From an uncultured Actinomycetes bacterium (GTDB lineage Bacteria > Actinomycetota > Actinomycetes > Mycobacteriales > Nakamurellaceae), in contig CALANS010000127.1 in the NCBI GenBank assembly GCA_937926105.1, positions 22,333 to 86,332 of the forward strand: DNA of 64,000 bases, read 5' to 3'. Of the stretch, positions 25,138-36,065 are shown one piece after another. Under the pieces are notes generated by a model, which did no database searches, had not been told where the DNA came from, and worked only from the letters and a program-made list of their open reading frames with translations. Positions within the stretch are counted from its first letter, which is position 1, and the number at the start of each line of letters is the position of its first letter. Both the position numbers and the translations under genes were made by a program.

Positions 25138-25371
25138 CTAGAGGTTGACGACCGGGCAGGTCAGGGTCCGGGTGATGCCCTCCACGCCCTGCACCCGCGC
25201 GACCACCAGCTTGCCGAGCTCGTCTACCGAGTTCGCCTCGGCGCGCACCACCACGTCGTAGGGCCCAGTGACGTCCTCGGCGCTGATCACACCGGGGATG
25301 TCCCGGATCCGACCCGCGACATCGGCCGCCTGACCGACGCCGGTCTGAATCAAGATGTAGGCCTGGACCAC
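25138..25371 (-). CDS. Stand-alone Lrp/AsnC ligand-binding (RAM) domain protein
   Basis: 77 residues that are a complete RAM domain (VQAYILIQTGVGQAADVAGRIRDIPGV through PYDVVVRAEA to LTCPVVN) with no DNA-binding part. Such stand-alone proteins bind amino acids and may pair with full-length Lrp proteins. GTG 25371 follows AGAGGGG. The order ddl-DUF3515-RAM-thiL is conserved in mycobacteria. Confidence 0.88.
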   Translation of the reverse strand: MVQAYILIQTGVGQAADVAGRIRDIPGVISAEDVTGPYDVVVRAEANSVDELGKLVVARVQGVEGITRTLTCPVVNL

Positions 25372-25626
25372 TTCGGTGCCCCTCTCTGCGAAGCCGTCGG
25401 GCCGGGTGCGGCCGGTGCGGACGCCTGCAGCCTATCGGCCGCGTCGGCGCACCGCCGCCCGGGAGCCGCCCGGGAGCCGCGCTGAGCCCGCGATGCGGCG
25501 GCGCATCCCGTGGGCTCGGGCGGCATCTGCGTGCGGGCCCCGGCGCGTCCGGATCCGCCCGGACCGTCGGGCATGGGTACCGTCACTGCGACCGGTTCGC
25601 CGACCTGGCCGGGTTAAGGAGCAGAC

Positions 25627-26652
25627 GTGGTAGCGCAGCAGCCTCCCCGCCGAGGACCGGCAACGGGCGCCCAGCCCGGAGCCGCGTCGGCCGGCGGGAC
25701 CCCGGGCACCCTGGCCGGGACGGGGGAGTTCGCCGTCATCGACGCGCTGACGGCGAACCTGCCGGTTCCCGCGGGGACCGAGATCGGGCCGGGCGACGAC
25801 GCCGCCGTGCTCGCCGCGCCGGACGGTCGGGTGGTGATCAGCACCGACATGCTGGTCGATGGGGTGCACTTTCGCACCGACTGGGCGACAGGGCAGCAGA
25901 TCGGCCGGCGCGCCGCGCTGGCGGCCATGGCCGACATCTGCGCCATGGGCGCGGTGCCGACCGCGCTGGTGGTCGCGCTCGCCGCACCGCCGGACACCCC
26001 GACGGATCTCGTCACCGCCGTCGGCGCCGGCCTGTCCGCCGCCGCCGCCGAACTGGGCGCCGGCCTGGTGGGTGGGGACCTGACCCGTGCCGACCGGCTG
26101 ACCCTGGCGGTGACGGTGCTTGGGGACCTGCGCGGGGCCCCGCCGGTGCTGCGATCCGGGGCTCAGCCGGGGGACATCGTCGCGCTGGCCGGCCGGGTCG
26201 GCTGGGCGGCGGCCGGGCTGGCCGTGCTGTCTCGCGGATTCCGCTCCCCGGCCGCCGTGGTCGGCGCCTACAAGGTGCCCGAGCCGCCGCTGGCCGCCGG
26301 CCCGCTCGGCGCCGCAGCGGGGGCCACCGCGATGATCGACGTGTCCGACGGCCTACTGGCCGACCTGGGACACATCGCGGACGCCTCCGGGGTGGCCATC
26401 GACGTTCGCGCGGTCGCGTTGCCGGTGCCGGGTCGGCTGGTCGAGGTCGGATCGGCACTGGGCAAGGATCCGCTGGGCTGGTTGCTGACCGGAGGCGATG
26501 ACCACGCCCTGGCCGCCACGTTCCCGGCGGGCACCGATCTGCCGGCCCCGTGGCAGGTGATCGGTGCGGTCGGCGCGGGGTCGGGCGTCACCGTCGACGG
26601 CGCGGCATACGAGGGCGAGCCGGGCTGGGACCACTTCCGCCCGGCGCGGTAG
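25627..26652 (+). CDS. thiL: Thiamine-monophosphate kinase
   Basis: 341 residues. Motifs are [30 protein letters not shown] near the N-terminus, [19 protein letters not shown] in the middle and [21 protein letters not shown]. It makes the last step to thiamine diphosphate. GTG 25627 follows AAGGAGC. An N-terminal extension of about 35 Pro/Ala/Gly-rich residues precedes the domain. The 255 bases before it hold no gene. Confidence 0.95.
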   Translation: MVAQQPPRRGPATGAQPGAASAGGTPGTLAGTGEFAVIDALTANLPVPAGTEIGPGDDAAVLAAPDGRVVISTDMLVDGVHFRTDWATGQQIGRRAALAAMADICAMGAVPTALVVALAAPPDTPTDLVTAVGAGLSAAAAELGAGLVGGDLTRADRLTLAVTVLGDLRGAPPVLRSGAQPGDIVALAGRVGWAAAGLAVLSRGFRSPAAVVGAYKVPEPPLAAGPLGAAAGATAMIDVSDGLLADLGHIADASGVAIDVRAVALPVPGRLVEVGSALGKDPLGWLLTGGDDHALAATFPAGTDLPAPWQVIGAVGAGSGVTVDGAAYEGEPGWDHFRPAR

Positions 26653-26662
26653 GTTGCCCACC

Positions 26663-27337
26663 GTGCCCCGCCCGCTCGCCGAGATCATCGACCCGGGGTG
26701 GGCCGACGCGCTGATGCCGGTGGCCGGCCGGATCTCGGCCATGGGGGAGTTCCTGAGGGCGGAGGTGGCCGCCGGCCGCAGGTATCTGCCGGCCGGGCAG
26801 AACATCCTGCGCGCGTTCAGCGCCCCGCTGGACCAGGCCCGGGTGCTCATCGTCGGCCAGGATCCCTATCCCACACCGGGCCATCCGATCGGGCTGTCGT
26901 TCGCCGTTGACCGTGCCGTGCGCCCGATTCCCCGGTCGCTGGCCAACATCTACACCGAGCTGCGCGCCGACCTGGGTGTCGAACCGCCGGAGCACGGCGA
27001 CCTGACGGCCTGGAGCCGGCAGGGCGTGGTGCTGCTCAACCGGGTGCTGACCGTCGCACCGGGTGCGCCCGCCTCGCATCGGGGCAAGGGATGGGAGGCG
27101 GTGACGGATGCCGCCATCGCGGCCCTGGTCCGGCGCGGCGGGCCGTTGGTGGCGATCCTGTGGGGCCGGGACGCCCAGTCGCTGCGGCCGGCGCTCGGCG
27201 ATGTGCCGGCGATCGCCTCGCCGCACCCGTCACCGCTGTCCGCCTCGCGCGGGTTCTTCGGCTCCCGCCCGTTCTCCCGCGCCAACGAGCTGCTGGTCCG
27301 ACAGGGCGGCGAACCGATCGACTGGCGCCTGGACTGA
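26663..27337 (+). CDS. ung: Uracil-DNA glycosylase
   Basis: 224 residues, family-1 UDG. The water-activating motif [16 protein letters not shown] and the DNA-intercalating [13 protein letters not shown] loop are intact. It removes uracil from DNA. GTG 26663 lies 10 bases after thiL, so the two form an operon; the longer frame upstream overlaps thiL and has no support. Confidence 0.97.
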   Translation: MPRPLAEIIDPGWADALMPVAGRISAMGEFLRAEVAAGRRYLPAGQNILRAFSAPLDQARVLIVGQDPYPTPGHPIGLSFAVDRAVRPIPRSLANIYTELRADLGVEPPEHGDLTAWSRQGVVLLNRVLTVAPGAPASHRGKGWEAVTDAAIAALVRRGGPLVAILWGRDAQSLRPALGDVPAIASPHPSPLSASRGFFGSRPFSRANELLVRQGGEPIDWRLD

Positions 27338-27410
27338 CGGCCCGGAGCGTTCCCGCGGGAACGGCCTTTCGGACATTCCCGCCCTGCTTCGGGCGTCGCC
27401 GAGTGCAGTC

Positions 27411-28481
27411 CTACAGCAGTTCCGCGTCCCAGGCGTCGATCGCGTGCTCGTCGCGCTCGGCCACGCCGAACTGGTCCACCCGGTCGACCAACCGGGCCGC
27501 GGATCGCAGCGCCGGCACCGCCAACAGTGCGCCCGCCCCGGATCCGAGACCGATCTGATGGGTCGAGATCGCCGAGGTGCCCAGTAGCTGCAGCAGCCTG
27601 GCGTAGGTGCGCTCTGGCACCGTGTCGGCGGCCAGAACATAGCCGTCGGTGCCGGGCGCCAGCCGGTTCGCCAGCACCGCACACAGCGCCGAGGGAACGT
27701 CGTCGATCAGCACCGGGGTACGCCGGGCCGCCGCCCGCGCGATGAACGCGGTCAGCGCCGCAAGATCCGGCCCGCCGGCGATGCGCAGCAGATCGGAGGC
27801 GTCGCCGTAGCTGTCCCTGGCCCGGAACCGGGCGTCCCGCACGGCCTCGCACTTGGCGATCCATCCCTGGTCGTCGATGCCCGAGCCGCGGGTGGTGGCG
27901 TCCACCGGCTCGATGCCCGTCACCGCCGAGACCACCGCCGCGGTGGGGGTGCTCACCGCGACGCCGCACACCGCGCCGATCAACAGGTCTGCCCCGCCGT
28001 CCACCTCGGCATCCGCCATCGCGATGCCCGCATCGAAGCACTGCTGGAGTTCCTCGGCCGACAGCGCATCCTGCATGTCGATGCGACCGCAGGCCGACCG
28101 CACTCGGTGCGAGGTATCCACGGCGGAGTCGGTGAGATCTCCGCGGACCGCCACATCCACGGTCCGCACCACCACGCCCGCATCCGACGCCAGCGCAGCG
28201 ATCGGCCCCACCCCGGACGCGAGATCGGTGATCCGCGAGGCGGTCGCGGTGGGCGGGTAGGCCGAGACGCCGGCGTAGGCGATGCCGTGGTCGGCGGCAA
28301 AAGCCACCAGCACCACCCGCTCCGGCGCGAGGTGTCCGAGAGACGAGCCACGGGCGGCGGCCATCCGGTCCACGGTCTCGCCGAACCCGCCCAAGGCACC
28401 GGCCGGCAGCAGCCCGCGACGCCGGGCGCACTCGACGGCGAAGTGGTGCTCGGGCGCCGTGATCGACGTCCACGCTGTCAT
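27411..28481 (-). CDS. CobT-like phosphoribosyltransferase homologue with degenerate active site
   Basis: 356 residues aligning along the NaMN:dimethylbenzimidazole phosphoribosyltransferase fold (AADHGIAYAGVSAYPPTATA, GSGIDDQGWIAK). Two catalytic signatures are altered. The GIGNTT phosphate loop is GVAVSTPT here, and the RLGEGTGA loop with the general-base Glu is GLGSGAGALLAVP. It may use another substrate or another base, or be a non-catalytic paralogue in lower-ligand (cobamide) activation. ATG 28481 has GGAGG upstream. No other cobalamin gene is nearby. Confidence 0.75.
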   Translation of the reverse strand: MTAWTSITAPEHHFAVECARRRGLLPAGALGGFGETVDRMAAARGSSLGHLAPERVVLVAFAADHGIAYAGVSAYPPTATASRITDLASGVGPIAALASDAGVVVRTVDVAVRGDLTDSAVDTSHRVRSACGRIDMQDALSAEELQQCFDAGIAMADAEVDGGADLLIGAVCGVAVSTPTAAVVSAVTGIEPVDATTRGSGIDDQGWIAKCEAVRDARFRARDSYGDASDLLRIAGGPDLAALTAFIARAAARRTPVLIDDVPSALCAVLANRLAPGTDGYVLAADTVPERTYARLLQLLGTSAISTHQIGLGSGAGALLAVPALRSAARLVDRVDQFGVAERDEHAIDAWDAELL

Positions 28482-28616
28482 GCTGCCTCCATCCGGTAGG
28501 GCAGGGCGGCTCGACCCAGCCCGGCGCTCACGCTACCGTCGCCGCCGGGTGCCGCGCGGCCCGCGTACGGCCGCGCGGCACCCGGCAGGGTGCGACGTCC
28601 CGAAAGGTGGTCTGCG

Positions 28617-28838
28617 ATGCTCGATCCGGATGGGGATGCGCCGGTGTGGCGATGGCAGGGAATCGACGAGGCCGGTGTCGCCCTTAGCGAACCGTCGGCG
28701 CGGTTCTCCTCCCAGCAGTTGGCCGAGCAATGGCTTGCCGAGCACTTCGACGAGCTGGCGGAGGGCGGCGTCGAGGCGGTGACGTTGTTCAACGGCGGCC
28801 GCGCCGTCTACGGACCCATGCCGCTCGCCGAGGAGTGA
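28617..28838 (+). CDS. Small conserved actinobacterial protein of unknown function
   Basis: 73 acidic residues (WRWQGIDEAGVALSEPS, then SQQLAEQWLAEHFDELAEGGVEAVTLF). ATG 28617 follows AAAGGTGG at good spacing. I recognise no named domain. Composition and codon use match neighbouring real genes. It lies between cobT-like and acyl-CoA dehydrogenase genes. Confidence 0.65.
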   Translation: MLDPDGDAPVWRWQGIDEAGVALSEPSARFSSQQLAEQWLAEHFDELAEGGVEAVTLFNGGRAVYGPMPLAEE

Positions 28839-28864
28839 CGTAGCAGCCAGCCTCACTGCTTGTT

Positions 28865-28874
28865 AACCGCGGTT
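28865..28874 (+). promoter_or_regulatory. 10-bp palindrome upstream of the acyl-CoA dehydrogenase
   Basis: AACCGCGGTT is a perfect palindrome 22 bases before GTG 28897, next to a GTTAAC. It would lie in the promoter and may be an operator. Confidence 0.35.
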
Positions 28875-28896
28875 CACTTCTGGCATCCTGGGTGGT

Positions 28897-30063
28897 GTGA
28901 GCGACTTCGCCGAACCACCCGAATACGCCGAGATCCGCCAGGCGGTCCGGGAGATCACCGCCCGGCACGGCCTGGCCGAGTACGCCGAGCGGGGCCGCAC
29001 CTCGACCCCGCAGACCGAGCTGTGGTCCGAGCTGGGCCAGGCCGGCTTTATCGGCATCAACGTGCCGCAACGATTCGGCGGCGGGGGGGCCGGCATGAGC
29101 GAGCTCGCGGTGGTCGCCGAGGCGTCCGCGTCGGCCGGCTGCCCGCTGCTGCTGCTGCTGGTCTCCAGCGCCATCAGCGTGGAGATCCTGGCCCGGCACG
29201 GCAGCGACGAACAGCAGCAACGCTGGCTGACCGCCATGGCCGACGGGTCGACCAAGATGGCCTTTGCCATCACCGAGCCGGACGCCGGCTCCAACTCGCA
29301 CCGCATCGCCACCACGGCCCGCCGGGCCGCCGACGGCACCGACGACTACCTGATCTCCGGCAGCAAGTACTACATCTCCGGTGTCGACGAATCCGCGGCG
29401 GTCCTGACCGTGGCCGCCACCGGCCGGGACGAGGCCACCGGCAAGGCGCGACTGAGCCTTTTCATCGTGCCCACCGACGCGCCCGGCCTGCAGGCGAGCC
29501 GGCTGGAGGTGGCCGCGCAGATCCCGGACCGGCAGTTCACCCTGTTCTACGACGACGTCCGGGTGCCGGCCACGGCCCGGGTCGGTGACGACGGAGCGGG
29601 TCTGGCGCTGCTGTTCGACGGGCTGAACCCGGAACGCATCACCGCCGCGGCGCTGTGCGTGGGCATCGGCCGGTTCGCGGTGCAGGCCGCGGCCCGCTAT
29701 ACCTCCGACCGGTCCGTGTGGGGAGTGCCGCTGGCCACCCACCAGGGCGTGGCACACCCGCTCGCGAAGGCCGCCATCGACGTGGAGCTTGCGGCGCTGA
29801 TGCTGGGCAAGGCCGCCTGGTTGCACGACGCCGGCCGGCCGGCGGGCGAGGCGTCGAACATGGCCAAATACGCCGCCGCCGAGGCGGCCGTGTCGGCGGT
29901 CGACGCGGCCATCCAGGCGCACGGCGGCAACGGGCTATCGGCGGAATTCGGCCTGATGCCGTTGCATGGCATGGCCCGGCTGCTGCAGATCGCTCCGGTC
30001 AACCGGGAGATGGTGCTCAACTACATCGCCGCGCACACCCTGGGCATGCCCCGCTCCTACTGA
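28897..30063 (+). CDS. Acyl-CoA dehydrogenase
   Basis: 388 residues. The order is N-terminal helical domain, the FAD-binding loop MAFAITEPDAGSNSHRIATTARR, beta domain (FIVPTDAPGLQ) and C-terminal helical domain with QAHGGNGL and a final ApvNREMVLNYIAAHTLGMPRSY-type end. The Glu in NREM is a plausible catalytic base. It oxidises an acyl-CoA to the 2-enoyl-CoA with FAD. No partner beta-oxidation gene is adjacent, so the substrate is unknown. Confidence 0.92.
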   Translation: MSDFAEPPEYAEIRQAVREITARHGLAEYAERGRTSTPQTELWSELGQAGFIGINVPQRFGGGGAGMSELAVVAEASASAGCPLLLLLVSSAISVEILARHGSDEQQQRWLTAMADGSTKMAFAITEPDAGSNSHRIATTARRAADGTDDYLISGSKYYISGVDESAAVLTVAATGRDEATGKARLSLFIVPTDAPGLQASRLEVAAQIPDRQFTLFYDDVRVPATARVGDDGAGLALLFDGLNPERITAAALCVGIGRFAVQAAARYTSDRSVWGVPLATHQGVAHPLAKAAIDVELAALMLGKAAWLHDAGRPAGEASNMAKYAAAEAAVSAVDAAIQAHGGNGLSAEFGLMPLHGMARLLQIAPVNREMVLNYIAAHTLGMPRSY

Positions 30064-30218
30064 TCCCGGCGCTGTCGCTCCGTCACCGCCTGGGCGTTGG
30101 TGTGTCATCAGCATCGCGCACAGTTGCTTTCACGCCCCCCACCCGTTCATTTCGAGTGTGCACAGTCCAGGCCATGGGCTGCATTCGAGTCGGGAACGGC
30201 ATTCGGGTCGGCGGCGAG

Positions 30219-31093
30219 TCAGATCCAGAGCCGGTCAAGGGGGAGCGAGTGGATGCGGTCCTCTGCCTGATAGCCGACTTGGCCGAGGTGGAACGCGATC
30301 CCTGCGACAAAGGCGGACCCAAGCCGACTCCGCAGCTTCCTCAGCCCCGAGAGTTGTTTGCTCTCCACTCGCTCGCCAGCCTTGATTTCGATGCCGACGA
30401 CAGCTCCGTCGTGGCGCTCCAGGACGAGGTCGACCTCATCATCATCACGGGTACGCCAGTGACCGGCCGACACCAGAGTCCACGACGTGTACCTTCGGCG
30501 CCGATACGCTCCGCGACGACACTGTGGTCCCCCATGCCGGCAGCGTGCTGACCAGGAACAGGGACTCCAGCAGCTCGACATAACGGCTGCGGTGTCCCGC
30601 GATGATTCCAGCCCCTGAGCGACCTTGCTGACGTTGAGCAGTCCGGCCGCCTGACCGACGATGCGGGTGAAGATCTGCCGCAAGTCGGCCTTGCGGTGGA
30701 TGCGTCGGATCTCTCCGGCGTCTCGCTGCAGCGACTGCCGCACATGTGCTTGCAGCCAACGAGTGCGGGCGTCGACAGTGCTCGCAGCGAGCGCGAGCGG
30801 CATACCGCCTCGTACCACCCGGTCGATGTAGTCAGCGCGCGTCGTCGCCGCCGGCGTCGCAGTATGCGCGATCTCGGACGCGAACGCACGCTCGATGAAG
30901 TGATTATCGGTGCCGTCAATTTCGGTCTGCGTGAACGGCATGACCGATAGCCGTTGTATGCGGCCGGTCAGCGCCTGCGTCCCCTTGGGCAAGGAGTCGT
31001 AGCTCTCCGCGGACCCTCCAACAGGAGGACCGGCGTCTCGTCGACGCGCTGTCGGAGCACCGTCACCAGGCGGCGAGGGATCAACTCAGCCAT
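30219..31093 (-). pseudogene. Decayed AAA/DUF4143 ATPase
   Basis: The minus strand from ATG 31093 reads AELIPRRLVTVLRQRVDETPVLLLEGPR, the start of a DUF4143-type ATPase. The Walker A GxxQxGKT that should follow is deleted and the frame shifts. The remaining parts (LTGRIQRLSVMPFTQTEI, then NHFIERAFASE) are in one frame, YVELLESLFLVSTLPAWG in a second and EVDLVLERHDGAVVGIEIKAGE in the first again. At least two frameshifts plus an internal deletion show it is inactive. Confidence 0.8.
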
Positions 31094-31322
31094 CCGTCAA
31101 CGATACCTGACCTCGCAGTCAGCCGGCGGTTCCCCTAGGAATTAGCCGCTTCAGATACACGGATCTAGCCGCAGTTCTCACGCGGAACTGGCCGGACGGA
31201 CCAGCGATCGACCGGACCGGCACGTCGGAGGATGCTCGCGCCGTTCGGCGTCGCCTGGCGCACCGCGACACCGGTCGCCGGGGCACCGTCACCGCCCGGC
31301 CACAGCGCTTCGCCCGCCCACC

Positions 31323-31337
31323 TAAACTGGCACCGTG
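31323..31337 (+). promoter_or_regulatory. Leaderless promoter of valS
   Basis: TAAACT at 31323-31328 is followed by six bases and GTG 31335; no ribosome site is present. The 240 bases upstream show no T-box stem or other riboswitch core. Confidence 0.5.
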
Positions 31338-34043
31338 ACCGATACCGCCCCTGCGAGCCCCGCGACACTGTCGGCGCTGCCGACCCAGTACGACCCGGCT
31401 GCCGTCGAGGTATCGACCTACCGGCGGTGGGTGGACGCGGGCTACTTTCGCGCCGACGAGCAGCGGGTGTTGTCCGGCGAGCGGCGGCCGTTCTCGATCG
31501 TGCTGCCGCCGCCGAACGTCACCGGCAACCTGCACGTCGGGCACGCGCTGGATCACACGTTGATGGACATCCTGTCCCGCTGGCACCGGATGAGCGGTGA
31601 CGAGGTCCTGTGGCTGCCCGGCATGGACCATGCCGGCATCGCGACCCAGACCTTGGTGGAACGCCAGCTGGCGGTAGACGGTAAGACCCGGCACGACTTC
31701 GGCCGGGACCTGTTCGTGCAGAAGGTGTGGGACTGGAAGCACGAGTCCGGTGGCGCGATCCTCGGCCAGATGCGCCGGCTGGGCGACTCGGTGGACTGGT
31801 CGCGCGAGCGGTTCACCCTGGACGACGGGCTGTCCGCGGCAGTGCAGACCATTTTCAAGCGGCTCTACGACGATGGCCTGATCTACCGCGCCAAGCGGAT
31901 CACCAACTGGTGCCCGGGCTGCCAGACGGCCCTGTCCGACATCGAGGTGGAGCACATCGACGACGCCGGTGAACTGGTCAGCATTCGTTATGACAGCGCT
32001 GACGGTGACGGCGGTGAAGCGTTCTCGATCGTGGTGGCCACCACCCGGGTCGAGACCATGCTGGGGGATACGGCCATCGCCGTGCACCCCGACGACGAGC
32101 GGTACGCCGACCTGGTCGGCCGGACCGTGACGCTGCCCCTGGTGGGACGCGAGATCCCCATCGTGGCAGACGATCACGTGGAGCCCGAGTTCGGCACCGG
32201 CGCGGTGAAGGTCACCCCGGCGCACGACCCCAACGACTTCGACATCGCGCAGCGCCACCACCTGCCGGCCATCGACATCCTCACCCCGGACGCCCACATC
32301 ACCGGCACCGGAACGGCTTTCGACGGCATGGACCGGTTCGAAGCGCGCGCCGCGGTGAAGGCCGCGCTGGCCCGCGAGGGCCGTGTGGTCGCGGAGAAGA
32401 GCCCGTTCGTGCATGCCGTGGGGCACTGCTCGCGTTCCGACGACGTGGTGGAGCCCCGGCTGAGCCTGCAGTGGTTCGTCAAGGTGGCCCCGCTGGCCCA
32501 GGCGGCTGGCGACGCGGTGCGGGACGGCCGCACCCGGATTCACCCACCGGAGATGGCCGCCCGGTACTTCGACTGGGTCGACCACATGCACGACTGGACC
32601 ATCTCCCGCCAGCTGTGGTGGGGCCACCGGATCCCGGTGTGGTATGGGCCCGGCGGCGAGATGCGGTGCGTGGGACCGGACGAGGAACCGCCGGGCGAGG
32701 GCTGGGCGCAGGACGAGGACGTGCTGGACACCTGGTTCTCCTCGGCGCTGTGGCCGTTTTCCACCATGGGTTGGCCGGAGCACACCGACACGCTGCGGGC
32801 GTTCTACCCGACCAGTGTGCTGGTCACCGGCTACGACATCCTGTTCTTCTGGGTAGCCCGGATGATGATGATGGGCCTGCACGCCATGGACGGCAACGAG
32901 CGTGGCGCGCAACCCTTTGACGTGGTGGCGCTGCACGGCCTGGTGCGCGACGAGCGCGGCCGCAAGATGAGCAAGTCCCGCGGCAATGTGGTCGATCCGC
33001 TGGCCTGGATCGACACCTACGGCGCGGATGCGGTGCGCTTCACCCTGGCCCGCGGCGCCAACCCCGGCACCGACCAGGCCATCGCCGAGGACTGGGTGCG
33101 CGGCGCGAAGAGCTTCTGCTCCAAGCTGCACAACGCCACCCGCTTCGCGTTGCTCAACGGCGCGCGGGTGCCGGATGCGCCGATCGATCCCGCTGCCGGA
33201 TCCGCTGCCGACCGGTGGATCCTGGACCGGCTGGACGCGGTGGTGGCCGAGACCACCACGCTGTTGGTCGATTTCCAGTTCGCCAAGGCGGCCGAGGGCC
33301 TCTACCACTTCGCCTGGGACGAATTCTGCGACTGGTACGTGGAACTGGCCAAGGCGCCGCTGCAATCCGGTGGTGCGGTCGCCGACCACACCCGGGCGGT
33401 GCTGGGGACCGTGCTGGACACCCTGCTGCGACTGCTGCACCCGTTCGTGCCGTTCGTCACCGAGTCGTTGTGGACCCAGCTCACCGGCGGCGAGACCCTG
33501 GTGACCACCTCCTGGCCGACACAGTCCGGCACCGTCCCCGATCCGCAGGCGGCCGCGCAGATCGCCGACACCATCAAGCTGGTCACCGAGATCCGCCGGT
33601 TCCGTGCCGACCAGGGCCTGCCGCCCGGCCGCAAGGTGCCGGCGCGGATTGACTGGTCCGGCGACCGGGACGGGCAGGACGCCGGCGGGTTCGTCACCCG
33701 CAGCGCGTTGACGCTGGGCCGCTTTGGTCCGGTGGCCGATGCGTTCGCACCGACCGCCGCACTGGAGGTCGCCCTCGCCACCGGCACCGTCACTGTGCAC
33801 ATCGACACTTCCGAGACCATCGACGTCGCGGCCGAGACCGCCCGGGCACAGCGAGATCTCACCGACGCCCGCAAGGAACTCGCGCAAACTGCCGGCAAGC
33901 TGGACAACTCGGCGTTCCTGGCCAAGGCGCCTGAGCCGGTGGTGGCGAAGATCCGGGCCCGGCACGCCGCCGCCGCGGCGGAGATCGACCGGCTCACCGC
34001 TCGGCTGGCGGAACTCGGCGGCACCGTGAACGGCACGGCGTGA
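31335..34043 (+). CDS. valS: Valyl-tRNA synthetase
   Basis: 902 residues, a class-I synthetase. HIGH appears as HVGH (about 70) within [18 protein letters not shown], and KMSKS is in RKMSKSRGN (about 546). The editing domain ([15 protein letters not shown]) is present and the C-terminus is a coiled coil ([21 protein letters not shown]). It charges tRNA-Val. It overlaps folC by four bases and heads a valS-folC-DUF4233 unit as in mycobacteria. Confidence 0.98.
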   Translation: MTDTAPASPATLSALPTQYDPAAVEVSTYRRWVDAGYFRADEQRVLSGERRPFSIVLPPPNVTGNLHVGHALDHTLMDILSRWHRMSGDEVLWLPGMDHAGIATQTLVERQLAVDGKTRHDFGRDLFVQKVWDWKHESGGAILGQMRRLGDSVDWSRERFTLDDGLSAAVQTIFKRLYDDGLIYRAKRITNWCPGCQTALSDIEVEHIDDAGELVSIRYDSADGDGGEAFSIVVATTRVETMLGDTAIAVHPDDERYADLVGRTVTLPLVGREIPIVADDHVEPEFGTGAVKVTPAHDPNDFDIAQRHHLPAIDILTPDAHITGTGTAFDGMDRFEARAAVKAALAREGRVVAEKSPFVHAVGHCSRSDDVVEPRLSLQWFVKVAPLAQAAGDAVRDGRTRIHPPEMAARYFDWVDHMHDWTISRQLWWGHRIPVWYGPGGEMRCVGPDEEPPGEGWAQDEDVLDTWFSSALWPFSTMGWPEHTDTLRAFYPTSVLVTGYDILFFWVARMMMMGLHAMDGNERGAQPFDVVALHGLVRDERGRKMSKSRGNVVDPLAWIDTYGADAVRFTLARGANPGTDQAIAEDWVRGAKSFCSKLHNATRFALLNGARVPDAPIDPAAGSAADRWILDRLDAVVAETTTLLVDFQFAKAAEGLYHFAWDEFCDWYVELAKAPLQSGGAVADHTRAVLGTVLDTLLRLLHPFVPFVTESLWTQLTGGETLVTTSWPTQSGTVPDPQAAAQIADTIKLVTEIRRFRADQGLPPGRKVPARIDWSGDRDGQDAGGFVTRSALTLGRFGPVADAFAPTAALEVALATGTVTVHIDTSETIDVAAETARAQRDLTDARKELAQTAGKLDNSAFLAKAPEPVVAKIRARHAAAAAEIDRLTARLAELGGTVNGTA

Positions 34044-35572
34044 CCACCTCGGGCAACGGCGCCGGTGATCCCGAGGATCTGGCGGAGTACCTGCGCGGCC
34101 TCACCCCGGGCCTGGGGGAGCCTGCCGGTGACGACCCGGATGTAGGTGCTGCTGAAACGCCGGAGGCGACCTCGGCGACGGCCGACCTGGACGACCAGAC
34201 CAGCGAGCTGGTCCCTGATTTCCCGCCGCTGACGCTCGCCGCCGTCGAGGCCGCGCTCAACCGGCGCTGGCCGGAGACCCACATCGAACCGACACTGGCC
34301 CGGATCACGGCGCTGCTCGACCTGCTGGGCAACCCGCAGCGCGCCTACCCGGTGATCCAGATTGCCGGCACGAACGGCAAGACCAGCGTCGCTCGGATGA
34401 TCGACGCGCTGCTGACCGCCATGGGACTGCGCACCGGACGGTTCACCTCGCCGCACCTGCAGAAGGTCACCGAGCGGATCAGCCTGGACGGCATGCCGAT
34501 CGACGACGAGCGGTACGTGCAGACCTTCGGCGATATCGCCCCCTACGTCGACATGGTCGACGCGGCGAGCGCCCGCTCCGGCGGGGTACCGCTGTCCAAA
34601 TTCGAGATCCTCACCGCGATGGCCTATGCGGCGTTCGCCGACGCACCGGTGGACGTCGGAATCATCGAGGTGGGCATCGGCGGGACGTGGGACTCCACCA
34701 ACGTGGTCGACGCGACCGTTGCCGTCGTCACGCCCATCGGCATCGACCACATCAATTACCTGGGGCCGGATCTGGTCTCCATCGCCGGCAACAAGGCCGG
34801 CATCATCAAGCAGGGTGCCACCGCGGTGATCGGAGCGCAGGAGCCGGAGGCGATGACGGTGCTGCTGCGGCGCGCCGTGCAGCAGGATGCCACCGTCGCC
34901 CGGTTCGGCTCCGAGTTCGCCGTCGCCGAGCGCAGCGTCGCCGTCGGCGGCCAACTGCTGACGTTGCAGGGACTCTCGGCGGTCTACCCGGAGGTGTTCC
35001 TGCCGCTGCACGGCGCGCACCAGGCGGGCAATGCGGCGGTGGCCCTCGCCGCCGTCGAGGCATTCCTCGGTGCCGGCCGGGACCGCTCGCTGGACCTGAC
35101 CACGGTGCAGGACGGATTCGCGCAGGCGGCCTCGCCGGGCCGGTTGGAGCGGGTGCGCACCTCGCCGATGATCTTCATCGATGCCGCGCACAACCCGCAC
35201 GGTGCCCGGGCCCTGGCGATTGCGCTGGGCGAGGAGTTTTCCTTCACCCGGCTGGTTGGCGTGCTGGCCGTGATGGCCGACAAGGACGTGCGCGGCGTAC
35301 TGGAGGCGCTGGCCGACTCGTTCGACGAGGTGGTGGTGACGGTGAACTCGTCACCGCGCTCGATGCCGACGGATGACCTTGCCGAGCTGGCGAATGACGT
35401 GTTCGGCGAGCACCGGGTGCACACCGCCGCGCGGATGGATGAGGCGATCGCGCTGGCCGTGGACCTGGCCGAGGATGACCCCGAGGCGGCCCCGGGCGCG
35501 GCGGTCCTGATCACCGGATCGGTGGTCTCGGCCGGCGACGGCCGCGCGCTGGCCGGCCTGGACCCCGCGTGA
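34040..35572 (+). CDS. folC: Dihydrofolate synthase/folylpolyglutamate synthase
   Basis: 510 residues. The first about 65 residues are an acidic extension. Then come the Mur-ligase-like ATP site [17 protein letters not shown], the loop [12 protein letters not shown] and the C-terminal domain with [23 protein letters not shown]. It adds glutamate to dihydropteroate and folates. GTG 34040 overlaps the valS stop (GTGA), giving coupling. Confidence 0.96.
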   Translation: MTTSGNGAGDPEDLAEYLRGLTPGLGEPAGDDPDVGAAETPEATSATADLDDQTSELVPDFPPLTLAAVEAALNRRWPETHIEPTLARITALLDLLGNPQRAYPVIQIAGTNGKTSVARMIDALLTAMGLRTGRFTSPHLQKVTERISLDGMPIDDERYVQTFGDIAPYVDMVDAASARSGGVPLSKFEILTAMAYAAFADAPVDVGIIEVGIGGTWDSTNVVDATVAVVTPIGIDHINYLGPDLVSIAGNKAGIIKQGATAVIGAQEPEAMTVLLRRAVQQDATVARFGSEFAVAERSVAVGGQLLTLQGLSAVYPEVFLPLHGAHQAGNAAVALAAVEAFLGAGRDRSLDLTTVQDGFAQAASPGRLERVRTSPMIFIDAAHNPHGARALAIALGEEFSFTRLVGVLAVMADKDVRGVLEALADSFDEVVVTVNSSPRSMPTDDLAELANDVFGEHRVHTAARMDEAIALAVDLAEDDPEAAPGAAVLITGSVVSAGDGRALAGLDPA

Positions 35573-35988
35573 GCACACCACCTGCCCCTGCCGGCCGCCC
35601 TTCCGACCCGGAGCGCGGCCTGCGCGGCGTGATGTCGGCGATCCTGATCCTCGAGGCCATCGTCATCCTGTTGGGCATCCCGGTCGCCGAGAACACCGGA
35701 GGCGGGACCGGGCCGGTCGGTGTGGTGTTGATCTGCGCGTTGGCGCTGGCGCACCTCCTGACCTGCGCGCTGGTGCGCAGGCCCTACGCCGTCGCGGTGA
35801 TCCTGGCGCTGCAGGCGCTCCTGGTCGCCTGCTGGGCGATCAACGCCTCGCTCGGCGTGATGGGCATCGTGTTCGCCATCGTGTGGGCACTCGTGCTGTG
35901 GATGCGTCGTGAGTTTCGCCGGCGCCTCGCGGCCGGCCTGCTCTCCTTCGGCGACGCGCCGGGGTCTACGACGGGTCAGGACCGATAG
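35569..35988 (+). CDS. DUF4233 membrane protein
   Basis: 139 residues with about four hydrophobic helices (AILILEAIVILLGIPVA, GVVLICALALAHLLT, YAVAVILALQALLVACW, MGIVFAIVWALVLWMRR). The family is found between folC and ndk in many actinobacteria (Rv2446c position). Function unknown. GTG 35569 overlaps the folC stop by four bases. Confidence 0.85.
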   Translation: MSTPPAPAGRPSDPERGLRGVMSAILILEAIVILLGIPVAENTGGGTGPVGVVLICALALAHLLTCALVRRPYAVAVILALQALLVACWAINASLGVMGIVFAIVWALVLWMRREFRRRLAAGLLSFGDAPGSTTGQDR

Positions 35989-36065
35989 TCTGCCCACTGC
36001 CCCCCGGTGGGGGGCCGCCCGGCCGAGTGCGCCGGTAGCAAGCGCGAGAACGGGAGTAACACGAC

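Noticed and set aside
31094..31334. T-box leader for valS
   Set aside because: No specifier stem or T-box sequence, and a leaderless promoter lies directly before the start.
31119..33965. 948-codon minus-strand open frame opposite valS
   Set aside because: His/Gly/Val-rich antisense translation without domains; valS is unambiguous.
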